A program made the translations under genes and the position numbers. Source: Rubrobacter_A sp965214435 (lineage in GTDB: Bacteria > Actinomycetota > Rubrobacteria > Rubrobacterales > Rubrobacteraceae). From it: a stretch of 64,000 nt of DNA. Location: assembly GCA_965214435.1 (NCBI GenBank), contig OZ243960.1:2232001-2296000 (forward strand), read 5' to 3'. This document shows, in pieces, positions 17,070 through 26,184 of the stretch. Every line of letters begins with the position of its first letter. Positions within the stretch are counted from its first letter, which is position 1. A model generated the notes under the pieces. It ran no database searches, was not told the DNA's origin, and saw only the letters and a list, made by a program, of their open reading frames with translations.

Positions 17070-18498
17070 GATAGCCGCCGCCCGCTGCTGGAACGTCCTG
17101 AACGAGGGTAAGTCCTTCCACCCAGTCTTCGTGCTCGGCACGTTCCTTGTGCTACACCTGACAGACCTCGCTAACGTAGGTTTCTGGGGCCGGGCACTAC
17201 CGGCGCTCGCGCTCACCGTCCCGCTCATCTTAATCTTTGTCCGCTACGACTTCCCGCTCAAGCTCCGCCGGGCGCTGTGGGTTTTTCTCCTGGCGTTCGT
17301 AATTCTGTTCCGCTTCTTGGACTTCGGGGCGCTGGCGCTCGTGCTCGGGCTGTATATATTCTTTACGGTCTTTTTTTGGGGAACTTTTTACTACCATCTG
17401 CGGACCGGTGCGCCGAAGACGAACTTCATCCGGTTCTGGAAGCTGGTCCTTGAAAACCCAGACTCGACCAGCGGAAATTTTCAGGAGCAGATCCCGAAGG
17501 CGCTCCTCGCGCTGTTTACGTTGGAATACCTGGTCTCAGAGTCTCTCAGTAGCGGGAGGGTAGCCCTCGTGCTCGGGTTTACGGCGGTCCTCGCGCTTTC
17601 GAGCTACCTGGTCCACCGCCGCTTTTTCGACTGGAAGCCGGTCTACCCTTCGGAGCTGACGCGCGAGGTGAACGGAGATGAACCGCTCGCGAAGCGTGTC
17701 ATAGTCGTGGTGATCGACGGTTGCCGGCTCGACCGCTTCCACGAGGCCGAGAAGCCGTACCTCGAACGCCGGATGGCGGAGGGTACGCGCTACGCGAGCG
17801 TAGAGACCACGTACCCGGCCCGGACGGTGGTGTGCTTCTCCTCGATGTTCACCGGCGCGGCCCCGGAGCGGCACGGCATCACCTCGAACCTGGTGCTGAA
17901 GCTCGGTCTCCGGGTCGAGAGTATCTTCGAGGCGTTGCGGCGGGCGGGTAAGAGTGGCCGGCTCGTTGGGATTGCGCACCTCATAGACGCTTTCGGGGAC
18001 GACGTCGCCAGCGTGACGAGTGTGGCACACAACGACAAGATCGACCACAACCTTATCGCCGCCGCCCGCCGGGAACTAACCGAGTATGACCCGGAACTAC
18101 TGGTACTGCAGCTACTCGCCGTGGACCAGAACGGCCACGTCCGCGGGACCTACTACCCGGAGTACGTGGAGCGCATCGAGATAACCGACCGCCTCATAGA
18201 AGAGTTTATGAACTGGTGCCGAGAGAAAGGCTACCTGGATGAAAATACAGCCGTAATATTAATGGCCGACCACGGCCAGGGTATCGGCATCGGGGCCCAC
18301 GGCCACCTCTCAGAAGGCGAACGCTACGTCCCGTTCGCGATGTGGGGCAGCGGCATCGCGGAGGGTAAGGTGGTAGAAGAACCAGCCTCCATTCTCGACC
18401 TCGCCCCGACCATCTCCTATCTGCTCGGCGTCGAGCCGCCCCGGGGGTCCACCGGCCGGGTGCTTAAAAGCGCCCTCGCGGAAAGGACGGATGCTTGA
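17047..18498 (+). CDS. Membrane-anchored alkaline phosphatase superfamily phosphodiesterase
   Basis: 483 residues. An N-terminal block with four to five membrane segments (to about 195) is followed by a type I phosphodiesterase/nucleotide pyrophosphatase domain. Metal and catalytic residues visible: Asp in VVVIDGCRLD, nucleophile Thr in TYPARTVVCFSS, Asp/His in AVDQNGHVRG, Asp-His in MADHGQGIG, and His in GAHGHLSEGE. It may add or remove a phospho-group on an envelope lipid or glycan. ATG 17047 lies inside the preceding gene; the TGA overlaps the next start. Confidence 0.83.
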   Translation: MKSASKFEIAAARCWNVLNEGKSFHPVFVLGTFLVLHLTDLANVGFWGRALPALALTVPLILIFVRYDFPLKLRRALWVFLLAFVILFRFLDFGALALVLGLYIFFTVFFWGTFYYHLRTGAPKTNFIRFWKLVLENPDSTSGNFQEQIPKALLALFTLEYLVSESLSSGRVALVLGFTAVLALSSYLVHRRFFDWKPVYPSELTREVNGDEPLAKRVIVVVIDGCRLDRFHEAEKPYLERRMAEGTRYASVETTYPARTVVCFSSMFTGAAPERHGITSNLVLKLGLRVESIFEALRRAGKSGRLVGIAHLIDAFGDDVASVTSVAHNDKIDHNLIAAARRELTEYDPELLVLQLLAVDQNGHVRGTYYPEYVERIEITDRLIEEFMNWCREKGYLDENTAVILMADHGQGIGIGAHGHLSEGERYVPFAMWGSGIAEGKVVEEPASILDLAPTISYLLGVEPPRGSTGRVLKSALAERTDA

Positions 18499-19190
18499 AG
18501 CTGCTCGCGGTGATCGTCCCCGCCAAAGATGAAGCGGCCACCATTGGGGAGCTTCTGGACCGCATCTCCGCCGTAGAAGTCCCCGGCTACGAGCTACAAA
18601 GCTTCGTGGTGGACGACGGCTCGACCGATGACACCGCCCGGATAGCCTGCGACCGCGGCGCGACCATCGTCTCCCACCCGGAGAACCGGGGACTCGGTGC
18701 TGCCGTCCGGACCGGGCTATCGACGGCGGTCGGAGCCGGGGCGGTTGCCGTGGCCTACCTCGACGCGGACCTCGAATACTACCCGGAGGATATACCGGCC
18801 CTCGTAGAACCCGTCTTTTCCGGGAGGGCGGACTACGTGCTCGGTAGCCGGTTTATCGGATCCGGCAACGTCGGCAATATGAAGCTATACCGGAGCCTCG
18901 GGAACCGGACATTTACCGGGCTGCTATCTCTGCTGTGCCGGCGACGAATAACTGACGGACAGACGGGGATGCGGGCATTCTCGCGGGCGGCGGCGGAGAA
19001 AGCGGAGATCATCCACGACTACAACTACGCTCAAGTCCTGACCCTCGACCTCTTGCAGAAAGGTTTCCGGATGGAGGAGGTGCCGGTCCGGTACCGCGTC
19101 CGGGAGCATGGGAACTCATTTATAAGCTTTGGCTGGCGCTACCCGGCAAAGGTGCTACCGGCGATCTGGCGCGAACTCTGGTCCCCGTAA
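18495..19190 (+). CDS. Glycosyltransferase family 2 (dolichyl-phosphate mannose synthase-like)
   Basis: 231 residues, TTG start overlapping the upstream stop by 4 nt. GT2 signatures: VIVPAKDEAATI, the nucleotide-binding VDDGSTDDT, the metal-binding DADLEYYPED and GSRFIGSGNV. There is no C-terminal membrane segment. Enzymes of this type load a sugar onto a polyprenyl phosphate, which would supply the GT-C enzyme encoded earlier in the same cassette. It is the last gene of the run. Confidence 0.87.
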   Translation: MKLLAVIVPAKDEAATIGELLDRISAVEVPGYELQSFVVDDGSTDDTARIACDRGATIVSHPENRGLGAAVRTGLSTAVGAGAVAVAYLDADLEYYPEDIPALVEPVFSGRADYVLGSRFIGSGNVGNMKLYRSLGNRTFTGLLSLLCRRRITDGQTGMRAFSRAAAEKAEIIHDYNYAQVLTLDLLQKGFRMEEVPVRYRVREHGNSFISFGWRYPAKVLPAIWRELWSP

Positions 19191-19232
19191 CTTCTCACTA
19201 CCGTTCCGCAAACCTCTCAAGCTGAAATTTCC

Positions 19233-19261
19233 TTGATGCTAAGTTTACCGGTAAGTATAGT
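19233..19261 (+). promoter_or_regulatory. Leaderless promoter with palindromic operator in the spacer
   Basis: -35 TTGATG (19233-19238), 17-nt spacer, -10 TATAGT (19256-19261), then six bases to the ATG at 19268. The perfect 10-bp palindrome TTACCGGTAA (19245-19254) lies inside the spacer. The layout predicts a leaderless mRNA repressed by the TetR protein it encodes. Confidence 0.8.
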
Positions 19262-19267
19262 GAGTGT

Positions 19268-19858
19268 ATGAGCAAGGATGGCGTACAAAAGGTAGAGACG
19301 CGCCGGAGGCTCGTTACGGCGGCTGAAGAGCTTTTCTATGAGGAGGGTATCCGGGCGAGCGGGGTTGGGGCTATCGCCGGGCGGGCCGGGGTCACCAAGA
19401 TGACGCTCTACGCTCACTTCGCTTCAAAGGATGATCTCATTGCCGTCTACCTCGCCGAGAGAGACCGGCGGTGGCGGGAGTATCTGGAGGCGCTTACCCG
19501 GTATGACACGCCGGGGCAGAAGATTCTCGGGGTCTTTGATGCCTACCGTGAGTGGCTCGTGTCCGGTGGCCTGAGGGGCTGTAGTTTCGTCAACTTTTCC
19601 GCCGAGTTCCCCGAGGAGGACCATCCCGGGTGGGCGGTGGTCAAGAGCCACAAGGCGGGGGTACGGCGGCTTCTCAGGGAACTTGCGGCGGAGCTTGACG
19701 CGGAGAACCCGGGTGGTCTCGCCGAGCATTTGTTCTTGCTTTTGGAGGGCGGCTACGTTGCCGGGGCGCTGGAAAATGACGGGGAGCTGCCCGGGCGGGC
19801 GCGGGCCTTAGCTGAAACGGTGGTAGAGGGTCACACTGAGCGGCCGCAGGATGAGTAA
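19268..19858 (+). CDS. TetR/AcrR family transcriptional repressor
   Basis: 196 residues. The N-terminal DNA-binding domain spans about 8-55: ETRRRLVTAAEELFYEEGIR, IAGRAGVTKMTLYAHFASKD. A helical ligand-binding domain follows, with a single Cys in GLRGCSFVNF as in a QacR-like subgroup. It probably binds the palindrome in its own promoter and controls the MFS exporter gene, whose ATG overlaps its stop by 8 nt. Confidence 0.88.
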   Translation: MSKDGVQKVETRRRLVTAAEELFYEEGIRASGVGAIAGRAGVTKMTLYAHFASKDDLIAVYLAERDRRWREYLEALTRYDTPGQKILGVFDAYREWLVSGGLRGCSFVNFSAEFPEEDHPGWAVVKSHKAGVRRLLRELAAELDAENPGGLAEHLFLLLEGGYVAGALENDGELPGRARALAETVVEGHTERPQDE

Positions 19859-21047
19859 ACGGCGTAGCGGTAGTAGTAGGCTGGCGTTCGCTGGTTTTCT
19901 GGTGATCGGGGTAGCTTTCGGCCCGGCGCGTAACGGGTACGGGTTGTTCCTGCCCCAAATCCGGGAGGAGTTCGGGCTTTCGACCGCTGTTGTAGGTCTG
20001 ATCGCCAGCGGGGCCTACGTCGGGTATCTGGTGGGGCTTTGCGCCGCAGCGGTGCTCGCCGCGCGGCTCGGCCCCCGCTTTCCGGTCCTGGCGGGCGCGT
20101 TCTCCGCCGCTTCCGGGATGGCACTCGTGGCCGGCTCGCAGGGCACCCTGGCGCTCGCGGCGGGCGTCGCGCTCGCCGCGTCGAGCGCCGGCTGGACGTG
20201 GTCCCCCTTCAACGACACCGTAGAGGAAGCGGTACCGCCGGGGCTGCAATCTCGGGTGCTCTCGGTTGTCAGCACGGGTACTACCGTCGGCATAGCCGCC
20301 GCGGGCTTTACGGCCCTTCTCGCCGGGGAGGTCTGGCGGGCCGGCTGGATCGTCTTTTCGGTCGCCGCAGCCCTGGCGTTAGTCTGCAACGCGGTAGTTC
20401 TACCCGCGAGGTCCGAGTCCGGCGCGAGACGCTGGCCGGGCGTCCGGTGGTTCTTCAAGAGAGGAGCGGTGCCGCTATTTGTCGTGGCGGCCTCTTTCGG
20501 TGTCGTGAGTTCGGTCTACTGGTCGTTCGCCGTGGATCACGTTTCCCAGAGCGGAGATTTTTCTCTGCCGCTCGGCGCGTTATCCGGCGCTCCGCTCGGT
20601 GCGCTGCTGTTCATCGTGCTCGGCGCGGGTGGGGTCGCCGGCTTTTTCACGGGCGACGCCGTTCGCTGGTTCGGCTTGAAGACGGTTCTGACGGCGGCGC
20701 TGCTCTCGGCGGCGGTGGCGTCCATTCTGCTGGGCGTCGCGCCGGGTCTGTGGCCGGTCGCCGCCGTCTCGGCCGCGCTGTTCGGGGCTCACGTGATGAT
20801 GATGGCCGCCCTCCTCTCAGTGTGGAGTTCGCTGGTCTTTGCCGAGCGTCCGTCGATGGGTTTTAGCGCCGCCCTCCTGGTCTTCGCCGCCGGCAGCATC
20901 CTGTCGCCGGCCTCGCTGGGCATTCTCGCCGGGGTCTACGGCTACGGAATAGTGTTCCTGATCGTCGGTGCCGTGGCGGCACTTACCGGGTTTGTAGCCC
21001 TCGCGAAGGGGGTGCCGGGGTACTCGTCCCGGCATAGCGACGGTTAA
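19851..21047 (+). CDS. MFS transporter
   Basis: 398 residues, about 12 hydrophobic helices. N-terminal FGPARNGYGLFLPQIREEFGL, a loop 2-3 region ending LAARLGPRF, and TWSPFNDTVEEAVP in helix 4/5 place it with YbfB/oxalate-formate antiporter-like or cyanate-type MFS carriers. Cotranscribed with the TetR regulator (8-nt overlap), so it is probably an efflux pump for the regulator's ligand. The ligand is unknown. Confidence 0.85.
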   Translation: MSKRRSGSSRLAFAGFLVIGVAFGPARNGYGLFLPQIREEFGLSTAVVGLIASGAYVGYLVGLCAAAVLAARLGPRFPVLAGAFSAASGMALVAGSQGTLALAAGVALAASSAGWTWSPFNDTVEEAVPPGLQSRVLSVVSTGTTVGIAAAGFTALLAGEVWRAGWIVFSVAAALALVCNAVVLPARSESGARRWPGVRWFFKRGAVPLFVVAASFGVVSSVYWSFAVDHVSQSGDFSLPLGALSGAPLGALLFIVLGAGGVAGFFTGDAVRWFGLKTVLTAALLSAAVASILLGVAPGLWPVAAVSAALFGAHVMMMAALLSVWSSLVFAERPSMGFSAALLVFAAGSILSPASLGILAGVYGYGIVFLIVGAVAALTGFVALAKGVPGYSSRHSDG

Positions 21048-21101
21048 GTTCGGACCTCCGGTGGGTAAGCTCGGGAAAATTACTCAACAGAGGAGCCTGA
21101 T

Positions 21102-21917
21102 TTGCGGTCGAACACTATAGAGGTTAACGGTATCCGGATGCGGTGGGAGGAGGAAGGCGAGGGTCGGCCCGTGGTGTTCGTTCACGGCATACCGACCTCG
21201 CCGCGGCTGTGGCGGCGGGTGATCCCGCACGTCCAGAATGCCCGCTCGATAGCCTTCGAGATGGTCGGCTACGGCGCTTCGATAGAAGAAGGCCGGAACC
21301 GGGACATCTCGGTCGCTCAACAGGCCGAGTACCTGGCGTCCTTTATGCGACAGACGGAGATCGGGAGCGCCATCGTGGTCGGCCACGACCTCGGCGGCGG
21401 GGTCGCCCAGATACTCGCCGTCCGGCACCCGGAACTGGTTGACGGGCTGGTGTTCACCAACGCCATCGCCTATGATTCGTGGCCGATCTCCGGCGTAAAG
21501 GCGATGCGGGCGATGGGGCCGCTGGTAGAGCGGCTGCCGGTAGAGGTCTTCCGCTACATCCTGCGGGCGTTCTTACAAGGGGGTCACGACGACAGCTCGC
21601 GGGCAAAGGAGTCGTTTGATGAGCACTGGCCGTACTACGAGGCCGGTGGCGGCGGCGCGGCCTTTGTGCGCCAGGCCCGTTCCTTGAACCAGCAGGACAC
21701 CGTCGCGGTGGCGGACCAGATCCCGAACCTCGACGTACCGGCGCGGCTGGCCTGGGGAACCGCAGACCAGTTCCAGCCTGTAGGCTACGGCTACCGCCTA
21801 GCCTACGAGCTCGGCGCACCCATACAGCGCATCGAGGGCGGCAAGCACTTCACCCCCGAAGATCACCCCGAAGAAATCGCCGACGCCGTAAACGACCTCG
21901 TAAGGGAGTTGGGCTAG
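21102..21917 (+). CDS. Alpha/beta hydrolase (haloalkane dehalogenase/epoxide hydrolase type)
   Basis: 271 residues, TTG start. Oxyanion-hole motif FVHGIPTSPRLW at about 26, nucleophile elbow VGHDLGGGV with Asp instead of Ser, as in haloalkane dehalogenases and epoxide hydrolases, late acid region RLAWGTADQF and catalytic His in GGKHFTPEDHP. Cytosolic. The exact substrate cannot be told from sequence. It lies 55 bp after the MFS gene on the same strand and could be part of the same detoxification unit. Confidence 0.85.
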   Translation: MRSNTIEVNGIRMRWEEEGEGRPVVFVHGIPTSPRLWRRVIPHVQNARSIAFEMVGYGASIEEGRNRDISVAQQAEYLASFMRQTEIGSAIVVGHDLGGGVAQILAVRHPELVDGLVFTNAIAYDSWPISGVKAMRAMGPLVERLPVEVFRYILRAFLQGGHDDSSRAKESFDEHWPYYEAGGGGAAFVRQARSLNQQDTVAVADQIPNLDVPARLAWGTADQFQPVGYGYRLAYELGAPIQRIEGGKHFTPEDHPEEIADAVNDLVRELG

Positions 21918-21995
21918 GAACCGCCCCGGTCCGCGGGCGACCGTGTTGTATAGTGGCGTTTCGCAGATGACCTGCCGAGGAAAGGAGGGCGAGGT

Positions 21996-23153
21996 GTGAT
22001 CGAGACCCGCGACCACGAGAGCCTGCGCCGGGGCGTCCGGGAACTCTGTGAGAGTTTTGCCGAGCAATACTGGCGCGCCCTCGACGCCGAGCGGCGCTAC
22101 CCGGAGGAATTCGTCCGGGCGATGACCGAAAACGGTTATCTCGGGGCGCTGATACCGGAAGAGTATGGAGGTTGGGGCCTTAGCCTCTCCGATGCCTGCG
22201 TGATCCTGGAAGAGGTCAACCGCTCCGGGGGGAACGCCGGCACCGCCCACGCCCAGATGTACACCATGGGCACCATCCTCAAGCACGGCTCCGAAGACCA
22301 GAAGCGCGAGTACCTGCCGAAGATAGCCATTGGTGAGCTGCGCCTCCAGGCGTTCGCCGTCACCGAGCCCGACGCCGGCACCGACACCACGAGCCTCACG
22401 ACTACCGCCCGGCGCGAGAACGGCGGGTACACAATAAATGGGCGTAAAATTTACATCTCCCGCGTCGCCCAGTCCGATCTCATGGTACTCCTCGCCCGCA
22501 CCACACCTCTAGAAAGAGTCGAGAAACGCTCCCGCGGGCTCTCGGTCTTCCTCGTAGACCTTCGGGACGCCGCCAAGAACGGCCTGACCGTTGCGCCGCG
22601 CCGGGTGATGATGAACAACATGACCAACGAGCTAACCTTCGAGGATTTTCACGTCCCGGAGGATGCCCTGATCGGGACCGAGGGCGAAGGTTTCAAATAT
22701 ATCCTCGACGGCATGAACGCCGAGCGTATCCTGATCGCCGCCGAATGCGTCGGCGACGGCCGGTGGTTCATAGAAAAAGCCACCCGGCGGGCAAAAGAGC
22801 GCGAAGTTTTTGGAGGCCCCATCGGCAAGAACCAGGGCGTGCAGTTCCCGATAGCCCGCGCCCACGTAAACGTGGAGGCCGCGGACCTCATGCGCAGAAA
22901 AGCCGCGGAGCTTTTCGACGCCGGGGAGCCGTGCGGGGCCGAGGCTAACATGGCGAAGCTGCTCGCCGCGGATGCTTCATTCGAGGCGGCGAACGTGGCG
23001 ATGCAGACCTTCGGGGGGTACGGGGTGGACGCCGAGTACGATGTGGAGCGCAAGTTCCGGGAGACGCGGCTGTACCAGATAGCGCCGGTCTCGACGAACC
23101 TGATCCTCTCTTACCTCGCCGAGCATACCCTCGGGATGCCGAGGTCTTTCTAG
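21996..23153 (+). CDS. Acyl-CoA dehydrogenase
   Basis: 385 residues, GTG start with AAGGAGGGCGAGG upstream. FAD-dependent alpha,beta-dehydrogenation of acyl-CoA. N-terminal helical domain, then the FAD-site motif FAVTEPDAGTDTTSL at about 119, ERILIAAECVGDGRWFI, and C-terminal QTFGGYGVDAEYDVERKFRE. The typical catalytic Glu lies in the region of the final helices. The next gene, a CoA-transferase, starts within its stop codon (TAGTG), so the two probably act together: CoA loading, then oxidation. Confidence 0.9.
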   Translation: MIETRDHESLRRGVRELCESFAEQYWRALDAERRYPEEFVRAMTENGYLGALIPEEYGGWGLSLSDACVILEEVNRSGGNAGTAHAQMYTMGTILKHGSEDQKREYLPKIAIGELRLQAFAVTEPDAGTDTTSLTTTARRENGGYTINGRKIYISRVAQSDLMVLLARTTPLERVEKRSRGLSVFLVDLRDAAKNGLTVAPRRVMMNNMTNELTFEDFHVPEDALIGTEGEGFKYILDGMNAERILIAAECVGDGRWFIEKATRRAKEREVFGGPIGKNQGVQFPIARAHVNVEAADLMRRKAAELFDAGEPCGAEANMAKLLAADASFEAANVAMQTFGGYGVDAEYDVERKFRETRLYQIAPVSTNLILSYLAEHTLGMPRSF

Positions 23154-24346
23154 TGCCGGACAAACTTCCCTTGAGCGGCATAACCGTCGTCTCCCTGGAG
23201 CAGGCGGTCGCCGCCCCGTTCGCCACCCGCCAGCTAGCCGACCTCGGTGCTCGCGTCATAAAAGTCGAACGCTCCGGCGAGCGTCCCGGCGACTTCGCCC
23301 GCGGCTACGACACCACGGTAAACGGCCTCTCCAGCCACTTCGTCTGGCTCAACCGCACCAAAGAGTCCCTGACGCTCGACCTAAAGCAGCAAGCCGCCCG
23401 GGACATCCTCGAAAAGCTTCTCTCCTCCGCCGACGTCTTTGTCCAGAACCTGGCCCCCGGGGCCGCCGGCCGGCTCGGTCTCGGGGCCGAAGCGTTGCGG
23501 GAGCGTTACCCGGCGCTCGTCCACTGTTCCGTCTCCGGCTACGGTTCCAGCGGACCGTATAGGGACAAGAAAGCCTACGACCTGCTTGTGCAGTGCGAAA
23601 CCGGCCTGGTCTCCATAACCGGCCCGCCGGAAACGCCGTCGAAGGTCGGCATCTCGGTCGCGGACATAGCGGCCGGGATGTACGCCTTTTCCGGGATACT
23701 ATCCGCCCTCTACGACCGGGAACGTACCGGAGAGGGCGCTACTTTGGAGGTCTCGCTCTTTGAAGCTTTAGCCGAGTGGATGGGGTTCCCGATATACTTT
23801 ACGGCCTACGGCGGGGAGTCGCCGCCCCGCACCGGTGCGAGCCACGCTTCCATAGCGCCCTACGGTCCACACCCGGCGGGCGACGGCTCCTCCGTTTTTT
23901 TCGGTATCCAGAACGAACGTGAGTGGTCCCGCTTCTGCGAGGAGGTGCTGGAAGACCCCGGTCTCGCCGAAGACCCCCGCTTTACGGACAACTCCCGGCG
24001 GGTCGCCAACCGCGAGGCACTCAGCGAGGAGATACAAAAAGTCTTTAGTGGCTTGACCGGTGAAGAAGCCGTTCAACGCCTGGAGAGCGCCGGTATAGCC
24101 AACGCCCGGCTCAACACCGTCGAGGGGCTCATAGATCATCCACAACTCGAAGCCCGCGACCGCTGGCGCGAGGTCGGAACTCCGTCCGGACCGGTGCGGG
24201 CGCTCGTGCCGCCGGTAACAGTCGAAGGCCTGGACTACGCGATGGCCCCGGTCCCGGCCGCCGGGGAGCACACCGACGACATCCTCGGAGAACTGGGTTA
24301 CGAGACCGGGGACATAGAAAGCCTGCGCGAAAAAGGCGTGGTCTAA
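23153..24346 (+). CDS. CaiB/BaiF family (class III) CoA-transferase
   Basis: 397 residues, GTG start overlapping the preceding TAG by one base. Family III CoA-transferase: LEQAVAAPFATRQLADLGA, KVERSGERPGDFAR, VHCSVSGYGSSGPY and the catalytic Asp in KAYDLLVQCETG (about residue 142). It moves CoA between a donor acyl-CoA and a free carboxylic acid. The pairing with the acyl-CoA dehydrogenase suggests a small catabolic module for an uncommon acid. Confidence 0.9.
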   Translation: MPDKLPLSGITVVSLEQAVAAPFATRQLADLGARVIKVERSGERPGDFARGYDTTVNGLSSHFVWLNRTKESLTLDLKQQAARDILEKLLSSADVFVQNLAPGAAGRLGLGAEALRERYPALVHCSVSGYGSSGPYRDKKAYDLLVQCETGLVSITGPPETPSKVGISVADIAAGMYAFSGILSALYDRERTGEGATLEVSLFEALAEWMGFPIYFTAYGGESPPRTGASHASIAPYGPHPAGDGSSVFFGIQNEREWSRFCEEVLEDPGLAEDPRFTDNSRRVANREALSEEIQKVFSGLTGEEAVQRLESAGIANARLNTVEGLIDHPQLEARDRWREVGTPSGPVRALVPPVTVEGLDYAMAPVPAAGEHTDDILGELGYETGDIESLREKGVV

Positions 24347-24361
24347 AACCAGAGAAGCGGA

Positions 24362-24383
24362 GAGCGGGAAGAGAAGCCCGCTC
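24362..24383. terminator. Hairpin between convergent genes
   Basis: GAGCGGG and CCCGCTC pair over 7 bp with an 8-nt loop, 16 bp after the CoA-transferase stop. It lacks a U-run. It could end transcription from both sides, since the golvesin gene converges here. Confidence 0.5.
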
Positions 24384-24424
24384 CCCGCCCTCCTTAAACG
24401 TCTTTGTCGAGCGCTATCTCGGCG

Positions 24425-25270
24425 CTAGCGGCGTTCAAGCTTTACGGCGTCCGCGACAATGTAGCCGTCAGCCGAACTCCACCGTGAGAAAAGTACTCTG
24501 TTCTCGCTGCCGGCGGTCATCTCGTAGGTGCCGAGGTAGTTCCAGCGGCCGCTGTTCCGCGTCTGGTCTACCGTTACCCACTGCAGGCCCGAGGCGGTCT
24601 TTATGCCGACCGGCGTGCGGGGGTTGTAGCCCCGGTCCGCCGGCCACCGGGCGTACACGGCGTACTCGTCCGTGGCCGGTAGGTCAAAGCGGTACTTGGC
24701 CGGGTCCGAAAGGTTTGTGTCCGGGGTTGCGTAGCGGTAGTCCGAGAGGTAGCGTCCGGGGTTCCACGAGCTCAGACCCCAGTTGGTCGAGGCGCTAAAG
24801 CCTGCGGGGTTGGTATTGTCTACCACCTGGACAAAGCCTGGATCCTCTGCAACGGTAAAGCTCCAGGTGTAGCCTCCCCGCCGGCCTTCGGAGTCGGTCG
24901 CCACGACCCGTGCGGTATGCTCGCCGGGTGCCAGGTCCGTGACGTCCGCGCCGGCGGTCTGCAAGTAAGCGTAAGGTCCCAGGAGTGCCGCGGGCCGCTT
25001 CTCACCGTCGATAAAGATGTCCGCCGACGTTATCTCAAGGTCGTGCTGAACCTCGATGACTGCGGAGGCGTAGGCAAGGTCCTGCTGCTCCACGGTCTCG
25101 CCCTCTCCGGGCAAAAGGTTGTAGATTATAGGACCCGCGTCCGGCTCTTTCCCAAAGTCCGGTCCTTCCGGGGCCGCGGCGGCCTTTGTCTCCGGGGTCG
25201 CGGCTAGCGCGAGGAGGACCGCCAGAACCAACAGCGGCGCTAACCGCAAAACTCTCTTTACTTCATCCAT
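24425..25270 (-). CDS. Secreted protein with golvesin C-terminal-like domain
   Basis: 281 residues from ATG 25270, preceded by AAGGAG at ideal spacing. Signal peptide (residues 1-32, KRVLRLAPLLVLAVLLALAA), then a beta-rich Ig-like region (residues about 50-145; SADIFIDGEKRPAAL) and a golvesin-like jelly-roll from about 150: FVQVVDNTN, YRFDLPATDEYAVYARWP, WNYLGTYEMT and IVADAVKLE. This domain occurs in extracellular polysaccharide lyases and surface proteins and probably binds carbohydrate. No catalytic domain is seen. Confidence 0.8.
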   Translation of the reverse strand: MDEVKRVLRLAPLLVLAVLLALAATPETKAAAAPEGPDFGKEPDAGPIIYNLLPGEGETVEQQDLAYASAVIEVQHDLEITSADIFIDGEKRPAALLGPYAYLQTAGADVTDLAPGEHTARVVATDSEGRRGGYTWSFTVAEDPGFVQVVDNTNPAGFSASTNWGLSSWNPGRYLSDYRYATPDTNLSDPAKYRFDLPATDEYAVYARWPADRGYNPRTPVGIKTASGLQWVTVDQTRNSGRWNYLGTYEMTAGSENRVLFSRWSSADGYIVADAVKLERR

Positions 25271-25497
25271 CTCTGCTCCTTTCCTTGACCTGTCCCAACA
25301 CACTCGTAGTTTGACACTTTGCATTCAAGTCTGCGTCCTTCGAAAGGAGGATGCTCCCCGACCAAAAGGAGTATTTAGCCGCTGGCTCTGTTACCCGAGT
25401 ACCAACCTCTGCTACAGTTACGCTTACATTGCTTTCACGGTTACCTGTAGCTGCCGGGCGGGAGTTATCCGGCTAACTTGCGTGAGGAGGACCAGAG

Positions 25498-26184
25498 ATG
25501 AAGAGGCTTATTCCGCTGTTAGCCGTCGCCTTGGCCGTCGCCGGGGTGACGCTCGCCGCTGTTCCGGCTCTCGCCCAAGACTATAGCGAAGAAGAGCTAC
25601 TCGTCCCCCAGGATGCGGCCGGCGAAGGCCAGTACGGACCGGAGGGAGAGAAGATGTCGGCCGCGCAGGCCGCGGCGATCCGGAACATCGCCGTGGAAGC
25701 CGCGGAGAACGCCCTGAAAGACGACTCCGGCGCCGACGAGGGGGTTGCGGCGTACACGGCAGCCCTGAAAGCCGCCCGCTCCGCCGGTGCCGGCGACGAG
25801 TTCGCGGAAGCGGCCGCAAAGCGGGCCGTCGAGGTCGCGGATGCCGGAGAACCCGCGGGGGAAGCAGCGGCCGAGCCGCCGGATAGTGAGGCGGCGGCTG
25901 CGGCGAACCAGCCTGACGCGGCGGAAGCCGCTGAGAATGCTTCTGAAGACTCTGGCGCCGATGGCGCGTCCGGGGCTGACGAAGAGGCCACGGTCGCCGC
26001 TGCCGCCGCTGCCGAGCGGGCCGACAGGGTCGCCGATAAGAGTAAGTCGGAGGGTCCGGGTGGTACCGGGAACGCGGATGATGCGGCCGGGCCGCTGAAC
26101 GCCGGTGTTGTTGGTGTGGGGCTTGTCGGTGTGTTGCTGGCCGGTGGTTTCGTGATTCGCGGCTGGCTCCGCAGGGGTCTTTAG
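25498..26184 (+). CDS. Ala-rich secreted protein with C-terminal membrane anchor
   Basis: 228 residues. Signal peptide ending VPALAQD, a long Ala/Glu/Asp-rich middle (about 30-190) predicted to be helical or disordered, and a C-terminal hydrophobic segment (NAGVVGVGLVGVLLAGGFVI) followed by RGWLRRGL. No LPXTG motif is present, so it is held by the helix itself. The function is not recognised. A GAGGAGGACC ribosome site precedes it. It faces the two-component system tail to tail with a 4-nt overlap. Confidence 0.7.
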   Translation: MKRLIPLLAVALAVAGVTLAAVPALAQDYSEEELLVPQDAAGEGQYGPEGEKMSAAQAAAIRNIAVEAAENALKDDSGADEGVAAYTAALKAARSAGAGDEFAEAAAKRAVEVADAGEPAGEAAAEPPDSEAAAAANQPDAAEAAENASEDSGADGASGADEEATVAAAAAAERADRVADKSKSEGPGGTGNADDAAGPLNAGVVGVGLVGVLLAGGFVIRGWLRRGL

